Positions 13,762 through 24,338 of a stretch of DNA of 47,342 nt are shown one piece after another. Numbering within the stretch: the first letter of the stretch is position 1; every line of letters begins with the position of its first letter. The stretch is taken from NCBI GenBank assembly GCA_947629785.1, contig CANRFB010000015.1, positions 1-47,342 on the forward strand. The letters are read 5' to 3'. Below the pieces are notes generated by a model that was not told the DNA's origin, did not search any database, and was given only the letters and a program-made list of their open reading frames with translations. The position numbers were made by a program, and so were the translations under genes. Source of the stretch: an uncultured Clostridia bacterium. GTDB lineage: Bacteria; Bacillota; Clostridia; Oscillospirales; Ruminococcaceae.

Positions 13762-13800
13762 AAAAACGCTCCGGCGGCTGAAACCGTCAGAGCGCTTTTT
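13762..13800. terminator. Bidirectional terminator between the XRE gene and rplQ
   Basis: AACGCTCCGGCGG-CTGAAA-CCGTCAGAGCG forms a stem with one mismatch; TTTTTTT follows on the plus strand and TTTTT on the minus strand. It ends both the regulator transcript and the leftward ribosomal superoperon. Confidence 0.8.
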
Positions 13801-14154
13801 TTATTCAACCAGTGAAATGATCGCCATTTCCGCAGCGTCGCCGCGTCTTGGTCCGATCTTGACGATCCTCGTGTAGCCGCCGTTTCTGTCGGCGTACTTG
13901 GGAGCGATCTCGTCAAATAATTTCTTTACCACATCTTCCTTAGTTACATAAGCAAGAACCTGACGCTTGGAATGAAGATCGTTGGTCTTGGCGGTGGTTA
14001 TCATCTTTTCCGTCATAGAACGCACTTCTTTGGCTCTGGTAACTGTGGTCTCTATTTTGCCGTTTTCAAGCAGATATGTTACCATAGCTCTGAGCATAGC
14101 TTTTCTATGGTCGCTTGTGCGGCCCAGTTTTCTGGTTCCCGGCATATAATTCAC
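13801..14154 (-). CDS. rplQ: Ribosomal protein bL17
   Basis: 117 residues, normal length. [20 protein letters not shown] is the bL17 N-terminus; it binds 23S rRNA near the exit tunnel of the 50S subunit. Last gene of the superoperon, 38 bases after rpoA, and followed at once by the terminator. Confidence 0.98.
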   Translation of the reverse strand: MNYMPGTRKLGRTSDHRKAMLRAMVTYLLENGKIETTVTRAKEVRSMTEKMITTAKTNDLHSKRQVLAYVTKEDVVKKLFDEIAPKYADRNGGYTRIVKIGPRRGDAAEMAIISLVE

Positions 14155-14192
14155 TCCTTACTTATCAATTCAACGCGATAGTGTTATCGCTG

Positions 14193-15146
14193 TCATTCCT
14201 CTTCCGAGCTGAGGTTAAAGCCCAGTGAATTGAGCTTTTCCTTTACCTCGTCAAAGGATTTCTTACCAAGGTTTCTTACCTTCATCATTTCCTCTTCGGA
14301 CTTGTTGATAAGGTCGTCAACCGTGTTTATTCCGGCGCGTTTCAAGCAGTTGAACGAACGCACCGACAAGTCAAGTTCCTCAATGGTCATCTCAAGGATC
14401 TTTTCTTTGCCCTTGTCGTCCTTTTCTATCATAATTTCTGTGATAGCGGATTCATCGGAAAGCTCGGTAAACGGCTTCAGATGCTCAATGAGGAGATTGG
14501 CTGCCTGTGAAACTGCCTCTTTTGCGGACACTACGCCGTCCGTCCAGACTTCAAGTATAAGCTTGTCATAGTCCGTTACCTGACCGAGACGTGTATCCTC
14601 AACGGAGTAGTTTACTTTCAGTACGGGGGTATAGATTGAATCCACTGCAATTACATCTATGCCGAAATTCGATATCTGCTTGTTCTTTTCGGCAGGAACG
14701 TAACCGCGGCCTTTGTCGATCGTAATTTCCATATAGAGCTTTGCGTCCTTGCCCAGAGTGGCGATATGCATTTCAGGAACAAGGATATCCACTTCGGAGT
14801 CGGTTTTAATGTCACCCGCAGTAACCTCGCACTCGTCCTCTGCCTCGATGTAGACCGTTTTCGGTCCTTCGCCGTGAAGCTTTGCGGTAAGGCTCTTAAG
14901 GTTCAGGACGATCTCTGTAACGTCCTCCTTAACGCCGGGTACTGTAGAAAGTTCATGGTGAACGCCGTCTATCTTTACCGATGTAACGGCGACGCCGGGA
15001 AGTGAGGAGAGCAGGACACGTCTCAGGCTGTTGCCGAGAGTATGTCCGTAGCCGCGCTCCAGCGGAGCAACAGTAAATTTGCCGTAGGTTCCGTTGCTTT
15101 TAAGCTCGACGGTTTCAATGTCCGCCTTCTGAATTGGTTCAAGCAT
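14193..15146 (-). CDS. rpoA: RNA polymerase alpha subunit
   Basis: 317 residues. The N-terminal dimerisation and assembly domain includes [21 protein letters not shown]; a linker leads to the C-terminal domain (about 245-310, [20 protein letters not shown] and [17 protein letters not shown]), whose helix-hairpin-helix elements bind UP-element DNA and activators. The domain is complete. Place between rpsD and rplQ is the standard alpha-operon order. Confidence 0.98.
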   Translation of the reverse strand: MLEPIQKADIETVELKSNGTYGKFTVAPLERGYGHTLGNSLRRVLLSSLPGVAVTSVKIDGVHHELSTVPGVKEDVTEIVLNLKSLTAKLHGEGPKTVYIEAEDECEVTAGDIKTDSEVDILVPEMHIATLGKDAKLYMEITIDKGRGYVPAEKNKQISNFGIDVIAVDSIYTPVLKVNYSVEDTRLGQVTDYDKLILEVWTDGVVSAKEAVSQAANLLIEHLKPFTELSDESAITEIMIEKDDKGKEKILEMTIEELDLSVRSFNCLKRAGINTVDDLINKSEEEMMKVRNLGKKSFDEVKEKLNSLGFNLSSEEE

Positions 15147-15197
15147 GATAAAACCCTCCTATATTCAAGTTGCGGATAACGTATATTGCTGTAATTA

Positions 15198-15794
15198 TTA
15201 CTTGGAGTACAGCTCGACAATAAGGTGAGTCTGCGTCTCGTAGTCCAGATCTTCGGGGAGAGGCATACGGGTCACCTTAGCCGCAAAATTAGCCTTGTCG
15301 GATTCCAGCCAGAGAGGAACAGTCCTGCCTGCTGTTTCTTCAACAACGGTCTTGAACTTCTCGCTGCTGCGGCTGCCCTCATAAAGGGAAATAACGTCTC
15401 CTACCTTGACTCTGTAAGACGGAATATCTATACGCTTGCCGTTTACTGTGAAATGTCTGTGGGAAACCAGCTGTCTTGCCTCACGTCTTGTAAGGGACAG
15501 ACCCATTCTGTAAACAACATTGTCCAGTCTGGATTCAAGGATCGTGATAAGGTTATCACCGGTCTTGCCTTCCATCTTCTCGGCTATTTCAAAATAGTGA
15601 TAGAAAGGCTTTTCCAGAACGCCGTAGATGAATTTCAGCTTCTGCTTTTCCTTCAGCTGCATTCCATATTCGGAAACTTTCTTCCTGTTGTTTGCATTCG
15701 GATTTTTCTTAGATTCCTTGGAGATGCCCATTACCATAGGACTTATGCCCAGATATCTGCATCTTTTCAGGATAGGTTCTCTATTCAATGCCAT
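15198..15794 (-). CDS. rpsD: Ribosomal protein uS4
   Basis: 198 residues. Primary 16S rRNA binder and, in E. coli, translational repressor of the alpha operon. The S4 domain is at about 90-150 (SRLDNVVYRMGLSLTRREAR). The N-terminus MALNREPILKRCRYLGISP lacks the zinc-binding cysteine set of some orthologues. Keeps its place in the alpha operon here rather than standing alone as in Bacillus. Confidence 0.97.
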   Translation of the reverse strand: MALNREPILKRCRYLGISPMVMGISKESKKNPNANNRKKVSEYGMQLKEKQKLKFIYGVLEKPFYHYFEIAEKMEGKTGDNLITILESRLDNVVYRMGLSLTRREARQLVSHRHFTVNGKRIDIPSYRVKVGDVISLYEGSRSSEKFKTVVEETAGRTVPLWLESDKANFAAKVTRMPLPEDLDYETQTHLIVELYSK

Positions 15795-15815
15795 TACAAT
15801 AACACCTCCTGTAAA

Positions 15816-16217
15816 TTAGACGCGTCTTCTCTTGGGAGGACGGCATCCGTTGTGGGGAATAGGCGTAACGTCTTTGATGAGCTTAACTTCAAGACCTACT
15901 GTCTGAAGCGCTCTGATAGCGGCTTCACGTCCTGCGCCCGGACCTTTTACATAAACTTCAACGCTCTTGAGTCCGTGTTCCATAGCAGCTCTTGCGGCTG
16001 TTTCAGCAGCGGTCTGAGCAGCGAAAGGAGTGGACTTCTTTGAACCTCTGAAGCCGAGTCCGCCTGCCGATGCCCAAGAAATTGCGTTGCCCTGAGTATC
16101 TGTGATAGTTACTATCGTATTGTTGAAAGTGGACTGGATATGAACAGCTCCATTTTCGATATTTTTACGTTCACGGCGTCTTCTGACAACCGTTTTTTTA
16201 CCTTTGACCTGAGCCAT
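15816..16217 (-). CDS. rpsK: Ribosomal protein uS11
   Basis: 133 residues. Platform protein of the 30S subunit. [20 protein letters not shown] and the C-terminal [13 protein letters not shown] are family signatures. Lies 15 bases after rpsM and 21 before rpsD. Confidence 0.98.
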   Translation of the reverse strand: MAQVKGKKTVVRRRRERKNIENGAVHIQSTFNNTIVTITDTQGNAISWASAGGLGFRGSKKSTPFAAQTAAETAARAAMEHGLKSVEVYVKGPGAGREAAIRALQTVGLEVKLIKDVTPIPHNGCRPPKRRRV

Positions 16218-16232
16218 TTAATATATCCCTCC

Positions 16233-16601
16233 TTACTTCTTCTTGTTAGCGATGGTCTTAACGGGTCCCTTGCGGGTCCTTGCGTTGGTCTTGGTTCTCT
16301 GACCTCTTACAGGGAGACCTTTTCTGTGACGGACTCCTCTGTAGCAGCCTATCTCAACCAGTCTCTTGATGTTAAGAGCGACATTTCTTCTGAGATCGCC
16401 CTCTACGATAAAGTTATGATCGATATATTCTCTGAGCTTTGCAACATCGTCCTCGTTAAGGTCTTTAACTCTTGTATCGGGGTTGATTCCCGTGTTTGCG
16501 AGGATAATGTCAGCGGATTTGCGGCCTATTCCGTAAATATAAGTGAGTCCGATCTCGACTCTCTTATTTTTAGGAAGGTCAACGCCGGCAATACGTGCCA
16601 T
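16233..16601 (-). CDS. rpsM: Ribosomal protein uS13
   Basis: 122 residues. Head protein contacting the P-site tRNA and the 50S bridge. [20 protein letters not shown] and the basic tail [15 protein letters not shown] are diagnostic. Length is normal. Confidence 0.98.
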   Translation of the reverse strand: MARIAGVDLPKNKRVEIGLTYIYGIGRKSADIILANTGINPDTRVKDLNEDDVAKLREYIDHNFIVEGDLRRNVALNIKRLVEIGCYRGVRHRKGLPVRGQRTKTNARTRKGPVKTIANKKK

Positions 16602-16645
16602 TTACAATACACCTCCATGTTGGTTTTGAATACTAATGTTTCTCA

Positions 16646-16765
<120 letters not shown>

Positions 16766-16794
16766 TTACCACCTTTCTGAGTTTAAAAACTTGA

Positions 16795-17013
16795 TCATTT
16801 TGCTCTCCAGGTAATTCTGCCCTTTGACAGGTCGTAAGGCGACATTTCAACTGTTACCTTATCTCCCGGAACTATTCTTATATAGTTCATTCTGAGCTTA
16901 CCCGAAACATGAGCGAGAATTTTATGTCCGTTTGCAAGCTCCACCTGAAACATTGCGTTCGGCAAAGCTTCTATGACCGTACCTTCGATCTCAATAACAT
17001 CTTCCTTAGACAA
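16795..17013 (-). CDS. infA: Translation initiation factor IF-1
   Basis: 72 residues, the family's exact length. S1-like OB fold; [38 protein letters not shown] and [15 protein letters not shown] are signature stretches. It blocks the A site during initiation. Upstream neighbour is the KOW gene, downstream rpmJ. Confidence 0.98.
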   Translation of the reverse strand: MSKEDVIEIEGTVIEALPNAMFQVELANGHKILAHVSGKLRMNYIRIVPGDKVTVEMSPYDLSKGRITWRAK

Positions 17014-17062
17014 GCATAAGCCTCCTTCCGGAATTTCTGATACTCGATTTCGGCAAAACTGC

Positions 17063-17308
17063 TTATTCCGTTCCTCCGGTAAACTCTGCCAGAAACTTCC
17101 GCAGTTCTTTATCTGTCATTTTTTCGGCGTCCACCGTGGTTTTTGTCAGACTGACGTGCTTGGGATTTTTCTTCTTTGGCGAACCGAGCTTCCGCTCTTT
17201 ACCGTCCGCAAGATAGACATATCCGTCTTTTGTGGAAACTATTACCATGAATCTGCCTTTTTCACGTCCTGCCATGGCGCGGACGATCGTTCCGACTTTT
17301 GCTTCCAC
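17063..17308 (-). CDS. KOW-domain RNA-binding protein (L14e-like)
   Basis: 81 residues. The N-terminal KOW/SH3-like barrel ([20 protein letters not shown]) resembles the eL14/eL27-type domain. Clostridia regularly carry this gene between map and infA. A ribosome or rRNA association is inferred from domain and context; no precise function is known to me. The C-terminal half is Lys-rich and polar. Confidence 0.85.
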   Translation of the reverse strand: MEAKVGTIVRAMAGREKGRFMVIVSTKDGYVYLADGKERKLGSPKKKNPKHVSLTKTTVDAEKMTDKELRKFLAEFTGGTE

Positions 17309-17328
17309 ATTCCGCCCTCCCGACCTGT

Positions 17329-18084
17329 TTAAATAGTAGGCTTTGTCAGGATCACCGGTCCGTCGGGGGTAATTGCCACCGTATGCTCAAAATGAGCCGA
17401 AAGCGAACCCGACTTCGTGACTACGGTCCAGCCGTTGGGCAGAACTCTTACGCCCTCGCCTGATGCGTTTATCATAGGTTCTATGGCGAATGTCATACCC
17501 GCCACAAGTCTGGGACCGTGACCTGCTTTCCCGTAATTGGGAACTTCCGGAGATTCGTGAAGATTTCTTCCCACTCCGTGCCCTATATAGTCCTTTACCA
17601 CTCCGAATCCGTATGAAACGCAGTATTCTTCAACGGCATGACCTATATCGCCTATGCGGTTTCCCGCCGTCGCCTGTTCAATTCCCAGATAAAGGCTTTC
17701 CTCCGTGACTTTCAGCAGTTTTCCTGCCTCGTCGGAAATTTTCCCCACCGGAAAGGTAAACGCCGTATCTCCGTGAAAGCCGTCTATATACGCTCCCACG
17801 TCAATACTTACAATGTCCCCCTCCTTGAGTCTCACCTTTTTGGACGGGATCCCGTGAATTACCTGCTCGTTTATGCTTATACACGCCGAGCCGGGGAATC
17901 CTCCGTAGCCGAGGAACGAGGGTTTTGCGCCGTGTTTGACGATATAGTCGTGAATGATCCTGTCAAGTTCATATGTTGTCATTCCGTCTCTTATCGAACG
18001 TCCTCCGGTGTGGAGTGCGTTGCCGGCGATAATGCCTGCTTTCCGCATTTTCTCCAGTTCGGTCTTAGATTTAACGCTTATCAT
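17329..18084 (-). CDS. map: Type I methionine aminopeptidase
   Basis: 251 residues. Removes the N-terminal Met from nascent proteins. The pita-bread fold ligands are visible: Asp in SIDVGAYIDG and HGDTAFTF, His in GHGVGRNLHESPEVPNY, Glu in FAIEPMI and Glu in HFEHTVAI. No N-terminal SH3-binding zinc extension. Usual neighbour of adk. Confidence 0.97.
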   Translation of the reverse strand: MISVKSKTELEKMRKAGIIAGNALHTGGRSIRDGMTTYELDRIIHDYIVKHGAKPSFLGYGGFPGSACISINEQVIHGIPSKKVRLKEGDIVSIDVGAYIDGFHGDTAFTFPVGKISDEAGKLLKVTEESLYLGIEQATAGNRIGDIGHAVEEYCVSYGFGVVKDYIGHGVGRNLHESPEVPNYGKAGHGPRLVAGMTFAIEPMINASGEGVRVLPNGWTVVTKSGSLSAHFEHTVAITPDGPVILTKPTI

Positions 18085-18117
18085 TTAAAATACGCTTCCT
18101 TCCTTGAAGAACGGAGG

Positions 18118-18750
18118 TCAAGCGTTGATCGCCTCCAGAACCTTCTTGGAAGTATTCTTGACTTCCTCCTGTCCCTCAACTCTTACGAGCTTGCCTCTCT
18201 TTTCGTAGAAATCCGCAAGAGGCGCGGTCTGTTCATGGTATGTGCGAAGTCTTTCGATCACCGTTTCGGGAGCGTCGTCCTTGCGCTGAACGGCGTTTCC
18301 GCCGCACTTGTCGCAAATGCCCTCTTTCTTGGGAGGATTGAACTCGATGTGGTAGGAAGCTCCGCACTTTTCGCAGACCCTTCTGCCGGAAAGTCTGCCC
18401 TGAATAACTTCGTCGGGAACGTCGATGGAAATTACCTTGTCAATGTTTATCCCCATGTTCTCCAGAGCTTCCGCCTGAGGAACGGTTCTGGGGAAACCGT
18501 CCAGAATATAGCCGTTTTTGCAGTCAGCCTCGGCGATCCTGTCTTTGAGAATACCGATCACAACTTCATCGGGAACCAGCGCGCCGCTTTCCATGAAGCT
18601 CTTGGCTTTCAGACCGCACTCTGTGCCGTTCTTTACAGCCTCGCGAAGGATATTTCCCGTTGAGATCTGGGGGATACCTAACTTTTCGCTGATGACCTCT
18701 GCTTGTGTGCCTTTTCCTGCGCCCGGAGCGCCCAATAAGATCAGGTTCAT
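18118..18750 (-). CDS. adk: Adenylate kinase, zinc-lid type
   Basis: 210 residues. Interconverts ATP + AMP and 2 ADP. P-loop GAPGAGKGT at 7-15, NMP domain ISTGNILREAV, GYILDGFPRT, and a LID with CEKC...CDKC (four Cys) that binds zinc, typical of Gram-positive enzymes. It lies between secY and map, the standard order. Confidence 0.98.
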   Translation of the reverse strand: MNLILLGAPGAGKGTQAEVISEKLGIPQISTGNILREAVKNGTECGLKAKSFMESGALVPDEVVIGILKDRIAEADCKNGYILDGFPRTVPQAEALENMGINIDKVISIDVPDEVIQGRLSGRRVCEKCGASYHIEFNPPKKEGICDKCGGNAVQRKDDAPETVIERLRTYHEQTAPLADFYEKRGKLVRVEGQEEVKNTSKKVLEAINA

Positions 18751-18848
18751 ATTTATCCTCCTATTAAAATTTCGTAGTTCCGCTTTATACCGGAATCTGC
18801 GTCACGTTCACGGGAACGCTTTGCGGCTTTCACCGCAAAACGCCCTGC

Positions 18849-20150
18849 TTATTCAAGGAATCCCTTATGGTGACGCATCATCATCTGTGATTCAAGAGTT
18901 CTTACCGTTTCAAGCACAACGCTTACAACGATAAGGATAGACGTACCGCCCATTGCGATCCCGAGCTGCGGGAGCGCAAGGTTCGTAAGGATAGGGAATA
19001 TCGCGATAACACCAAGGAAGAACGCTCCCACAAGAGTGATCTTGCCGAGAACTCTCTGAATGAAATCGCTTGTGGGCTTTCCGGGACGGATTCCCGGTAT
19101 GCCGCCGTTGTTCTGACGGAGATTGTTTGCGATCTCTATCGGATTGTACTGCATTGAAACATAGAAATAGTTGAATGCAATTATCAGCAGGAAATAAAGA
19201 ATTGCATACCACGGGCTGGTATAACTGAAGAATCTGATAAATCCCGCATAGAATTTCTGCCAGAATGTCTGAGGGTCTGCCGCCGGCGGAATGAACATCG
19301 AGATAGTCGACGGAAGTGACATTATCGCCATCGCGAAGATGATAGGCATAACGCCGCTCATTGCGATTTTAATAGGAATGTGAGTATTCTGCCCGCCGTA
19401 CTGTTTTCTGCCGACTACGCGCTTGGCGTACTGAATGGGAATGCGCCTCTCGGATTCGTTCATGAAAACGATGAAACCGATCATTACAATGAACACTATC
19501 AGCACCGCCGGAACTACAAACACATACTTCGTTTCCGACTTTACAAGCTCGAACATGGAAAGTATCGCCGACGGACCTCTTGAAACGATACCTGCGAACA
19601 GTATCATTGAAATACCGTTGCCTATGCCGTTTTCGTTGATCCTGTTTCCGAGCCATACAACGATGTTTGCACCCGCAGCCAATGACAGGACGATTACTAC
19701 CGCCGTGAAAACTCCCGCCGCTCCGCTTGTATAGGTTACAGCGTGGTTATTCCTCAGCGTTATATAATAGGCATAAGCCATTACAAACGCAATGCCCAGC
19801 GATACGAAGCTTGTTATCTTCTGTATCTTTTTCCGTCCCGACTCGCCCTCTTTCTGGAGATTTTCCAGAGGAGGCAGCGCATATGTCAGAAGCTGCATTA
19901 TGATGGAAGCATTGATATACGGCTGAATGGACAGCGACAGCAGCGTTCCCTGCGAAAGCGCACCGCCGGTAAGAATATCCATATAACTCAGGAAGTTGCC
20001 GTCCGCAAACATATTGCTTATCGCGTCCGGATCCATGAACGGGACCGGAATGTGACAGCCTATCCTGAATACGAAAATTATCAGTAATGTGTAAAGAATC
20101 TTCTTCCTTAATTCCGGAACCCTCCAAGCGTTTCTGAAGGTTGTGAACAC
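18849..20150 (-). CDS. secY: Preprotein translocase channel SecY
   Basis: 433 residues with ten predicted membrane segments; the central pore of the Sec translocon. Signatures include PYINASIIMQLL (lateral gate helix 2 region), ANIVVWLGNRINENGIGNG and NNLRQNNGGIPGIRPGKPT. The start is GTG at 20150, one base after the rplO stop, with AGGTGAT inside the end of rplO, so translation is coupled. It exports, among others, the surface proteins of this window. Confidence 0.97.
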   Translation of the reverse strand: MFTTFRNAWRVPELRKKILYTLLIIFVFRIGCHIPVPFMDPDAISNMFADGNFLSYMDILTGGALSQGTLLSLSIQPYINASIIMQLLTYALPPLENLQKEGESGRKKIQKITSFVSLGIAFVMAYAYYITLRNNHAVTYTSGAAGVFTAVVIVLSLAAGANIVVWLGNRINENGIGNGISMILFAGIVSRGPSAILSMFELVKSETKYVFVVPAVLIVFIVMIGFIVFMNESERRIPIQYAKRVVGRKQYGGQNTHIPIKIAMSGVMPIIFAMAIMSLPSTISMFIPPAADPQTFWQKFYAGFIRFFSYTSPWYAILYFLLIIAFNYFYVSMQYNPIEIANNLRQNNGGIPGIRPGKPTSDFIQRVLGKITLVGAFFLGVIAIFPILTNLALPQLGIAMGGTSILIVVSVVLETVRTLESQMMMRHHKGFLE

Positions 20151-20151
20151 A

Positions 20152-20592
20152 TTACATCACCTCAGCCTTCCCGCCTGCTTTCTCGATTTTTTCTTTAGCA
20201 GACTGGGAGAAAGCCGCCGCCTTTACTGTAAGATTAACGCCGAGTTCGCCGTTTCCGAGAACTTTAACGCCGTTAGCGGTTTTCTTTACAACGCCCGCTG
20301 CTTTAAGCAGTTCAGCGTCAACAACAGTGCCTTCCTTGAACTTAGCAAGGTCGGAAACATTGATCACCGCCATCTTTTCCGCGAAAATATTATTGAAGCC
20401 CCTCTTAGGGATTCTTCTTGCCAGAGGCATCTGACCGCCTTCAAAGCCGATCCTTACGCCGCCGCCCGAACGGGCATTCTGACCTTTGTGACCCTTACCT
20501 GCGGTCTTGCCGTTTCCGGAACCGTGACCTCTTCCGATCCTCTTCACATCTCTGTTAGAACCCTCGGCAGGGGATAATTCGTGAATTTTCAT
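20152..20592 (-). CDS. rplO: Ribosomal protein uL15
   Basis: 146 residues. [20 protein letters not shown] and the Gly-rich [19 protein letters not shown]-terminal extension that threads 23S rRNA are typical. Its end provides the ribosome-binding site of secY. Confidence 0.98.
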   Translation of the reverse strand: MKIHELSPAEGSNRDVKRIGRGHGSGNGKTAGKGHKGQNARSGGGVRIGFEGGQMPLARRIPKRGFNNIFAEKMAVINVSDLAKFKEGTVVDAELLKAAGVVKKTANGVKVLGNGELGVNLTVKAAAFSQSAKEKIEKAGGKAEVM

Positions 20593-20616
20593 GCTTTTCG
20601 CACCTCCTTGTATTAA

Positions 20617-20787
20617 TTATGCGTCGATAACCTCTACGAGGTGAGCTATCTTTCTTACTTTGCCCTTTGTAGCGTCGTTATCGGGCTGCTCGGAAACGTC
20701 TCCGATCTTACGGAGTCCGAGGGAATTAGCTGTTGCAGCCTGATCCTTCTTAACGCTGTTAAGACTTCTCACAAGCTTTACTTTCAT
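20617..20787 (-). CDS. rpmD: Ribosomal protein uL30
   Basis: 56 residues, MKVKLVRSLNSVKKDQ to HLVEVIDA. The short bacterial form with LGLRKIGD and the C-terminal strand KVRKIAHLVEV. Between rpsE and rplO in canonical order. Confidence 0.95.
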   Translation of the reverse strand: MKVKLVRSLNSVKKDQAATANSLGLRKIGDVSEQPDNDATKGKVRKIAHLVEVIDA

Positions 20788-20800
20788 TTCTTCGTCCTCC

Positions 20801-21307
20801 TTAACCCAAGATTTCCTTTACGGATTTGCCTCTGATCTCAGCAACTTCCTTTGCGCTGCGGCACTGAGCAAGACCGTTGATGGTCGCTCTTACCACGTTG
20901 CAGGCGTTGTTGGAACGGAGAGATTTTGTTCTGATGTCCTTGATACCTGCCATTTCGATCACCGCACGTACAGGACCGCCTGCGATAACGCCGGTACCGG
21001 GAGCAGCGGGTTTCATAAGAACTCTGCCTGCGCCGAATGTTCCGATGATCTCGTGAGGAATTGTAGTTCCTCTGAGGGAAACTCTGATAAGATTTTTCTT
21101 AGCGTCCTCGATTCCCTTGCGGATAGCGTCGGGAACTTCTCCGGACTTGCCCATGCCGAAGCCTACGATGCCGTTTCCGTCGCCTACTACAACGAGAGCC
21201 GCGAACTTGAAGATACGTCCGCCCTTAACGGTCTTGGAAACTCTGTTTATAGCAACGACTTTTTCGGTCAGCTCCATAGCAGAAGCATCTATTTTAGCGT
21301 TTGCCAA
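20801..21307 (-). CDS. rpsE: Ribosomal protein uS5
   Basis: 168 residues. 30S protein important for decoding accuracy. The dsRNA-binding-like N-terminal domain has [19 protein letters not shown]; the C-terminal domain has [20 protein letters not shown]. Length normal. Confidence 0.98.
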   Translation of the reverse strand: MANAKIDASAMELTEKVVAINRVSKTVKGGRIFKFAALVVVGDGNGIVGFGMGKSGEVPDAIRKGIEDAKKNLIRVSLRGTTIPHEIIGTFGAGRVLMKPAAPGTGVIAGGPVRAVIEMAGIKDIRTKSLRSNNACNVVRATINGLAQCRSAKEVAEIRGKSVKEILG

Positions 21308-21341
21308 AAGTATTACCTCCTTATTTGTTGATGGCGCCGAA

Positions 21342-21701
21342 TCAGAAATTCAGACCGCCTTTTCTTGCACCCTCGGCAAGTTCTGCAACTCGTCCGTGAT
21401 AGAGATAGCCTGCACGGTCGAAAACAACGTCCTTTATGCCCTTTTCGGCAGCTTTCTTGGCTATCATTTCGCCTACCTTGAAAGCGCCCTCCTTGTTACC
21501 GCCGTTTCCGTCAAAGCCTTTTTCCTTTGAAGAAGCCGCGCAGAGCGTAACTCCTGCAGTATCGTCGATGATCTGGGCGTAGATGTTCTTAGCGCTGCGG
21601 AAAACGTTGAGTCTGGGGCATTCTGCCGTTCCGCTTATCTTAGCGCGGACGCGCACCTGTCTCTTGGCTCTTGCAGCCTTTCTGTTTATCTGCTTTACCA
21701 T
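21342..21701 (-). CDS. rplR: Ribosomal protein uL18
   Basis: 119 residues. 5S rRNA-binding protein of the central protuberance. [19 protein letters not shown] and [20 protein letters not shown] are family signatures. A 109-base gap to rplF upstream is longer than the typical spacing in this operon. Confidence 0.98.
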   Translation of the reverse strand: MVKQINRKAARAKRQVRVRAKISGTAECPRLNVFRSAKNIYAQIIDDTAGVTLCAASSKEKGFDGNGGNKEGAFKVGEMIAKKAAEKGIKDVVFDRAGYLYHGRVAELAEGARKGGLNF

Positions 21702-21810
21702 TGATAATTCAACTCCTTTTCAAGCGGAGAATAGTAGTCGCTCCGGCGGAATTTTCCTGCCGCGGACTGTCCCATTCTCTAAAAATAGGATAACGATTCT
21801 TATGTGAAAA

Positions 21811-22356
21811 TTACTTCTTGCCCTTACCGGCTTTACCTTCCTTGCGGATAATTCTTTCACCGGTGTAGCGGATACCCTTGCCCTTGTACGGCTCGGGCGG
21901 TCTCTTTTCGCGGAGTTCTGCGGCGAACTGTCCCACTTTCTGCTTGTCGATACCGTTTACAACGATCTTGTTGGGCGCGGGAACGTCTATTGTGATGCCG
22001 TCTGTTTCCGGAACGATGACCTGATGCGAATATCCAAGGTTCATAACAAGGTTCTTACCCTGTTTCTGGGCACGGTAACCGATACCCTCGATGTCCAGAG
22101 ACTTGGAAAATCCGTTTGTAACGCCCTCCACCATATTGTGGATAAGGGTTCTTGTCAGACCGTGGAGTGATTTGTGGAGCTTATCCTCGGAGAGACGCTC
22201 AACAATTATTTCATTACCCTCGACCTTGATCTTCATATCGTGGTTGAAAGTATTTGTAAGTGTGCCCTTGGGTCCCTTTACCGTAACGGCAGTGCCGTCG
22301 ATCTTTACATCAACGCCGGCAGGAACAGTAATGGGCTTTTTGCCTATTCTTGACAT
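21811..22356 (-). CDS. rplF: Ribosomal protein uL6
   Basis: 181 residues. [20 protein letters not shown] and the C-terminal [20 protein letters not shown] mark uL6, which binds domain VI of 23S rRNA near the sarcin-ricin loop and factor-binding site. Confidence 0.98.
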   Translation of the reverse strand: MSRIGKKPITVPAGVDVKIDGTAVTVKGPKGTLTNTFNHDMKIKVEGNEIIVERLSEDKLHKSLHGLTRTLIHNMVEGVTNGFSKSLDIEGIGYRAQKQGKNLVMNLGYSHQVIVPETDGITIDVPAPNKIVVNGIDKQKVGQFAAELREKRPPEPYKGKGIRYTGERIIRKEGKAGKGKK

Positions 22357-22370
22357 TTACTTGTTCCTCC

Positions 22371-22769
22371 TTACCATACGAATGCAAGGACTTCGCCGCC
22401 GACATGAAGCTCTCTTGCTTTCTTGTCGGTCATAATGCCCTTTGATGTGGAAACGATAGCGATACCGAGACCTTTCATTACCTTGGGCATATCCTCGCAG
22501 CTTGAATATATTCTGAGACCGGGCTTAGAAACTCTCCTCAGACCTGTGATGACCTGAGACTTGTTCTCGCCGTATTTCAGCGTGATCCTGATGATGCCCT
22601 GCTTTCCGTCGTCTATGATCTGATAGCTCTTGAGATAACCCTCATCAACGAGTATCTGAGTGATAGCTTTCTTCATATTGGAAGCAGGAACGTCAACTGT
22701 TGCGTGCTTTGCAGAATTGGCATTACGTATTCTTGTAAGAATATCTGCAATTGTATCTGTAATTTGCAT
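22371..22769 (-). CDS. rpsH: Ribosomal protein uS8
   Basis: 132 residues. Central 16S rRNA binder; in E. coli also represses the spc operon. [20 protein letters not shown] and [20 protein letters not shown] are typical. Confidence 0.98.
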   Translation of the reverse strand: MQITDTIADILTRIRNANSAKHATVDVPASNMKKAITQILVDEGYLKSYQIIDDGKQGIIRITLKYGENKSQVITGLRRVSKPGLRIYSSCEDMPKVMKGLGIAIVSTSKGIMTDKKARELHVGGEVLAFVW

Positions 22770-22812
22770 AACGGTTAACCTCCTTATATTACTTTAAAAA
22801 GCAGCGTTCAGC

Positions 22813-22998
22813 TTACCAGCTTGCTTTCTTCACGCCGGGGATCTGACCGTCGTGAGCAAGCTCTCTGAAGCAGATACGGCAGATGCCGAATTTTCTCATA
22901 TATGCGTGAGGTCTGCCGCAGATCTTGCATCTGTTATAAGCTCTGGTGCTGTACTTAGGAGTTCTCTGCTGCTTAACTTTCATAGATGTTTTAGCCAT
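22813..22998 (-). CDS. rpsN: Ribosomal protein uS14, zinc-binding type
   Basis: 61 residues, the short type Z form. CKICGRPH and CRICFREL supply the four zinc-binding cysteines. Zinc-independent paralogues exist in other genomes, but this operon copy is the C+ version. Confidence 0.98.
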   Translation of the reverse strand: MAKTSMKVKQQRTPKYSTRAYNRCKICGRPHAYMRKFGICRICFRELAHDGQIPGVKKASW

Positions 22999-23020
22999 TT
23001 AATCCTGACCACCTTTCCTA

Positions 23021-23563
23021 TTACTTAGCAAAGGGAGCGCCCATCAGCTCAAGCAGAGCCTTGGCTTCCTCATCTGTGTTTGCGGTGGTGATTATGTTAA
23101 TGTCCATACCGCGGACTTTGTCGATCTTATCGTACTCGATTTCGGGGAATATCAGCTGCTCCTTGATACCTGTGGAATAGTTGCCTCTGCCGTCGAAAGA
23201 GTTGCCGTTTATTCCTCTGAAGTCACGTACACGGGGGAACGCAACATTGAACAGTCTGTCGAGGAATTCGTACATCTTTTCGCTTCTGAGAGTAACTTTT
23301 ACGCCGATAGGCATACCCTCACGGATCTTGAAGTTAGCAACGGACTTCTTAGCGCGGCAAACGATAGGCTTCTGACCTGTTATAGCCGCAAGGTCGTTCA
23401 TGATAGCGTCGATCACCTTAGCGTTGTCCTTTGCTTCGCCTGCGCCGACGTTGATAACTACCTTGTCTATCTTGGGGATCTGCATAACGCTTTTGTAGCC
23501 GAACTTCTTCATTAAAGCAGGAGCCACTGTGCTGACATAAAGTTCTTTCATATTAGATGCCAT
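23021..23563 (-). CDS. rplE: Ribosomal protein uL5
   Basis: 180 residues. Binds 5S rRNA and contacts P-site t[43 protein letters not shown] and [16 protein letters not shown] are family signatures. Confidence 0.98.
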   Translation of the reverse strand: MASNMKELYVSTVAPALMKKFGYKSVMQIPKIDKVVINVGAGEAKDNAKVIDAIMNDLAAITGQKPIVCRAKKSVANFKIREGMPIGVKVTLRSEKMYEFLDRLFNVAFPRVRDFRGINGNSFDGRGNYSTGIKEQLIFPEIEYDKIDKVRGMDINIITTANTDEEAKALLELMGAPFAK

Positions 23564-23580
23564 TTCAATTACTCCTTTCC

Positions 23581-23901
23581 TTAATAAGCCTTGCCGCAGT
23601 CAGGGTGCTTGCAGACTCTTACCTTTTTGCCGTCCTCGATCCTGTGAGCGAGTCTGGTGGGCTTGCCGCACTTGGGGCAGACAGCCATTACCTTTGAAGC
23701 ATAAAGGGGAGCTTCGCACTTTACAATGCCGCCCTGCTGACCCATCTGTCTGGGTTTAACGTGCTTGGTAACGATGTTGAGACCTTCAACGATAACTTTC
23801 TTTTCCTTGGGGGAAACTTCAAGTACCTTGCCCTGCTTGCCCTTGTCCTTTCCGGAAAGGATAACAACAACATCGTCCTTTTTAACGTGAAGATTATTCA
23901 T
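23581..23901 (-). CDS. rplX: Ribosomal protein uL24
   Basis: 106 residues. The KOW motif [20 protein letters not shown] starts 50S assembly. The C-terminus [19 protein letters not shown]...CKHPDCG looks like a zinc-binding ribbon (Cys pairs), seen in many Firmicutes. Confidence 0.97.
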   Translation of the reverse strand: MNNLHVKKDDVVVILSGKDKGKQGKVLEVSPKEKKVIVEGLNIVTKHVKPRQMGQQGGIVKCEAPLYASKVMAVCPKCGKPTRLAHRIEDGKKVRVCKHPDCGKAY

Positions 23902-23915
23902 ATTGTTACGCCTCC

Positions 23916-24284
23916 TTACAGAACTTCGGGAGCAAGCGACAGGATCTTCATATAATCCTTATCTCTTAACTCACGGGCAACCGGTCCAAAGATACGTGTA
24001 CCTCTGGGGTTCTTGTCTTCCTTGATAATTACGGCAGCGTTCTCGTCGAAACGGATATAAGTTCCGTCGTCGCGGCGGAGACCCTTTGCCGAACGAACTA
24101 TAACTGCCTTAACGACGTCGCCTTTCTTAACAACGCCGCCTGGTGTTGCTTTCTTGACCGAAGCAACAACTACGTCACCGATATTTGCATATCTTCTGCG
24201 GGTACCGCCAAGAACTCTTATACACATAAGTTCTTTTGCGCCCGTGTTATCGGCAACTTTCAGATAAGTCTGCATCTGAATCAC
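23916..24284 (-). CDS. rplN: Ribosomal protein uL14
   Basis: 122 residues from a GTG start at 24284, chosen because GGAAGGAG lies nine bases upstream and it yields the exact family length ([20 protein letters not shown]). A longer in-frame reading back to 24383 adds an Arg-rich stretch with no homology and is rejected. It binds the 50S interface and forms a bridge to 16S rRNA. Confidence 0.97.
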   Translation of the reverse strand: MIQMQTYLKVADNTGAKELMCIRVLGGTRRRYANIGDVVVASVKKATPGGVVKKGDVVKAVIVRSAKGLRRDDGTYIRFDENAAVIIKEDKNPRGTRIFGPVARELRDKDYMKILSLAPEVL

Positions 24285-24310
24285 AGCGATTAACTCCTTC
24301 CATATTTGAA

Positions 24311-24338
24311 TCCTGCTCCTGATTTGGAATGAGCAGGA
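24311..24338 (-). other. Hairpin between rpsQ and rplN
   Basis: On the minus strand TCCTGCTC (24338-24331) pairs with GAGCAGGA (24318-24311). It lies just before the rplN ribosome-binding site in a 123-base gap at the classical S10/spc boundary; I see no promoter in the gap. Confidence 0.5.
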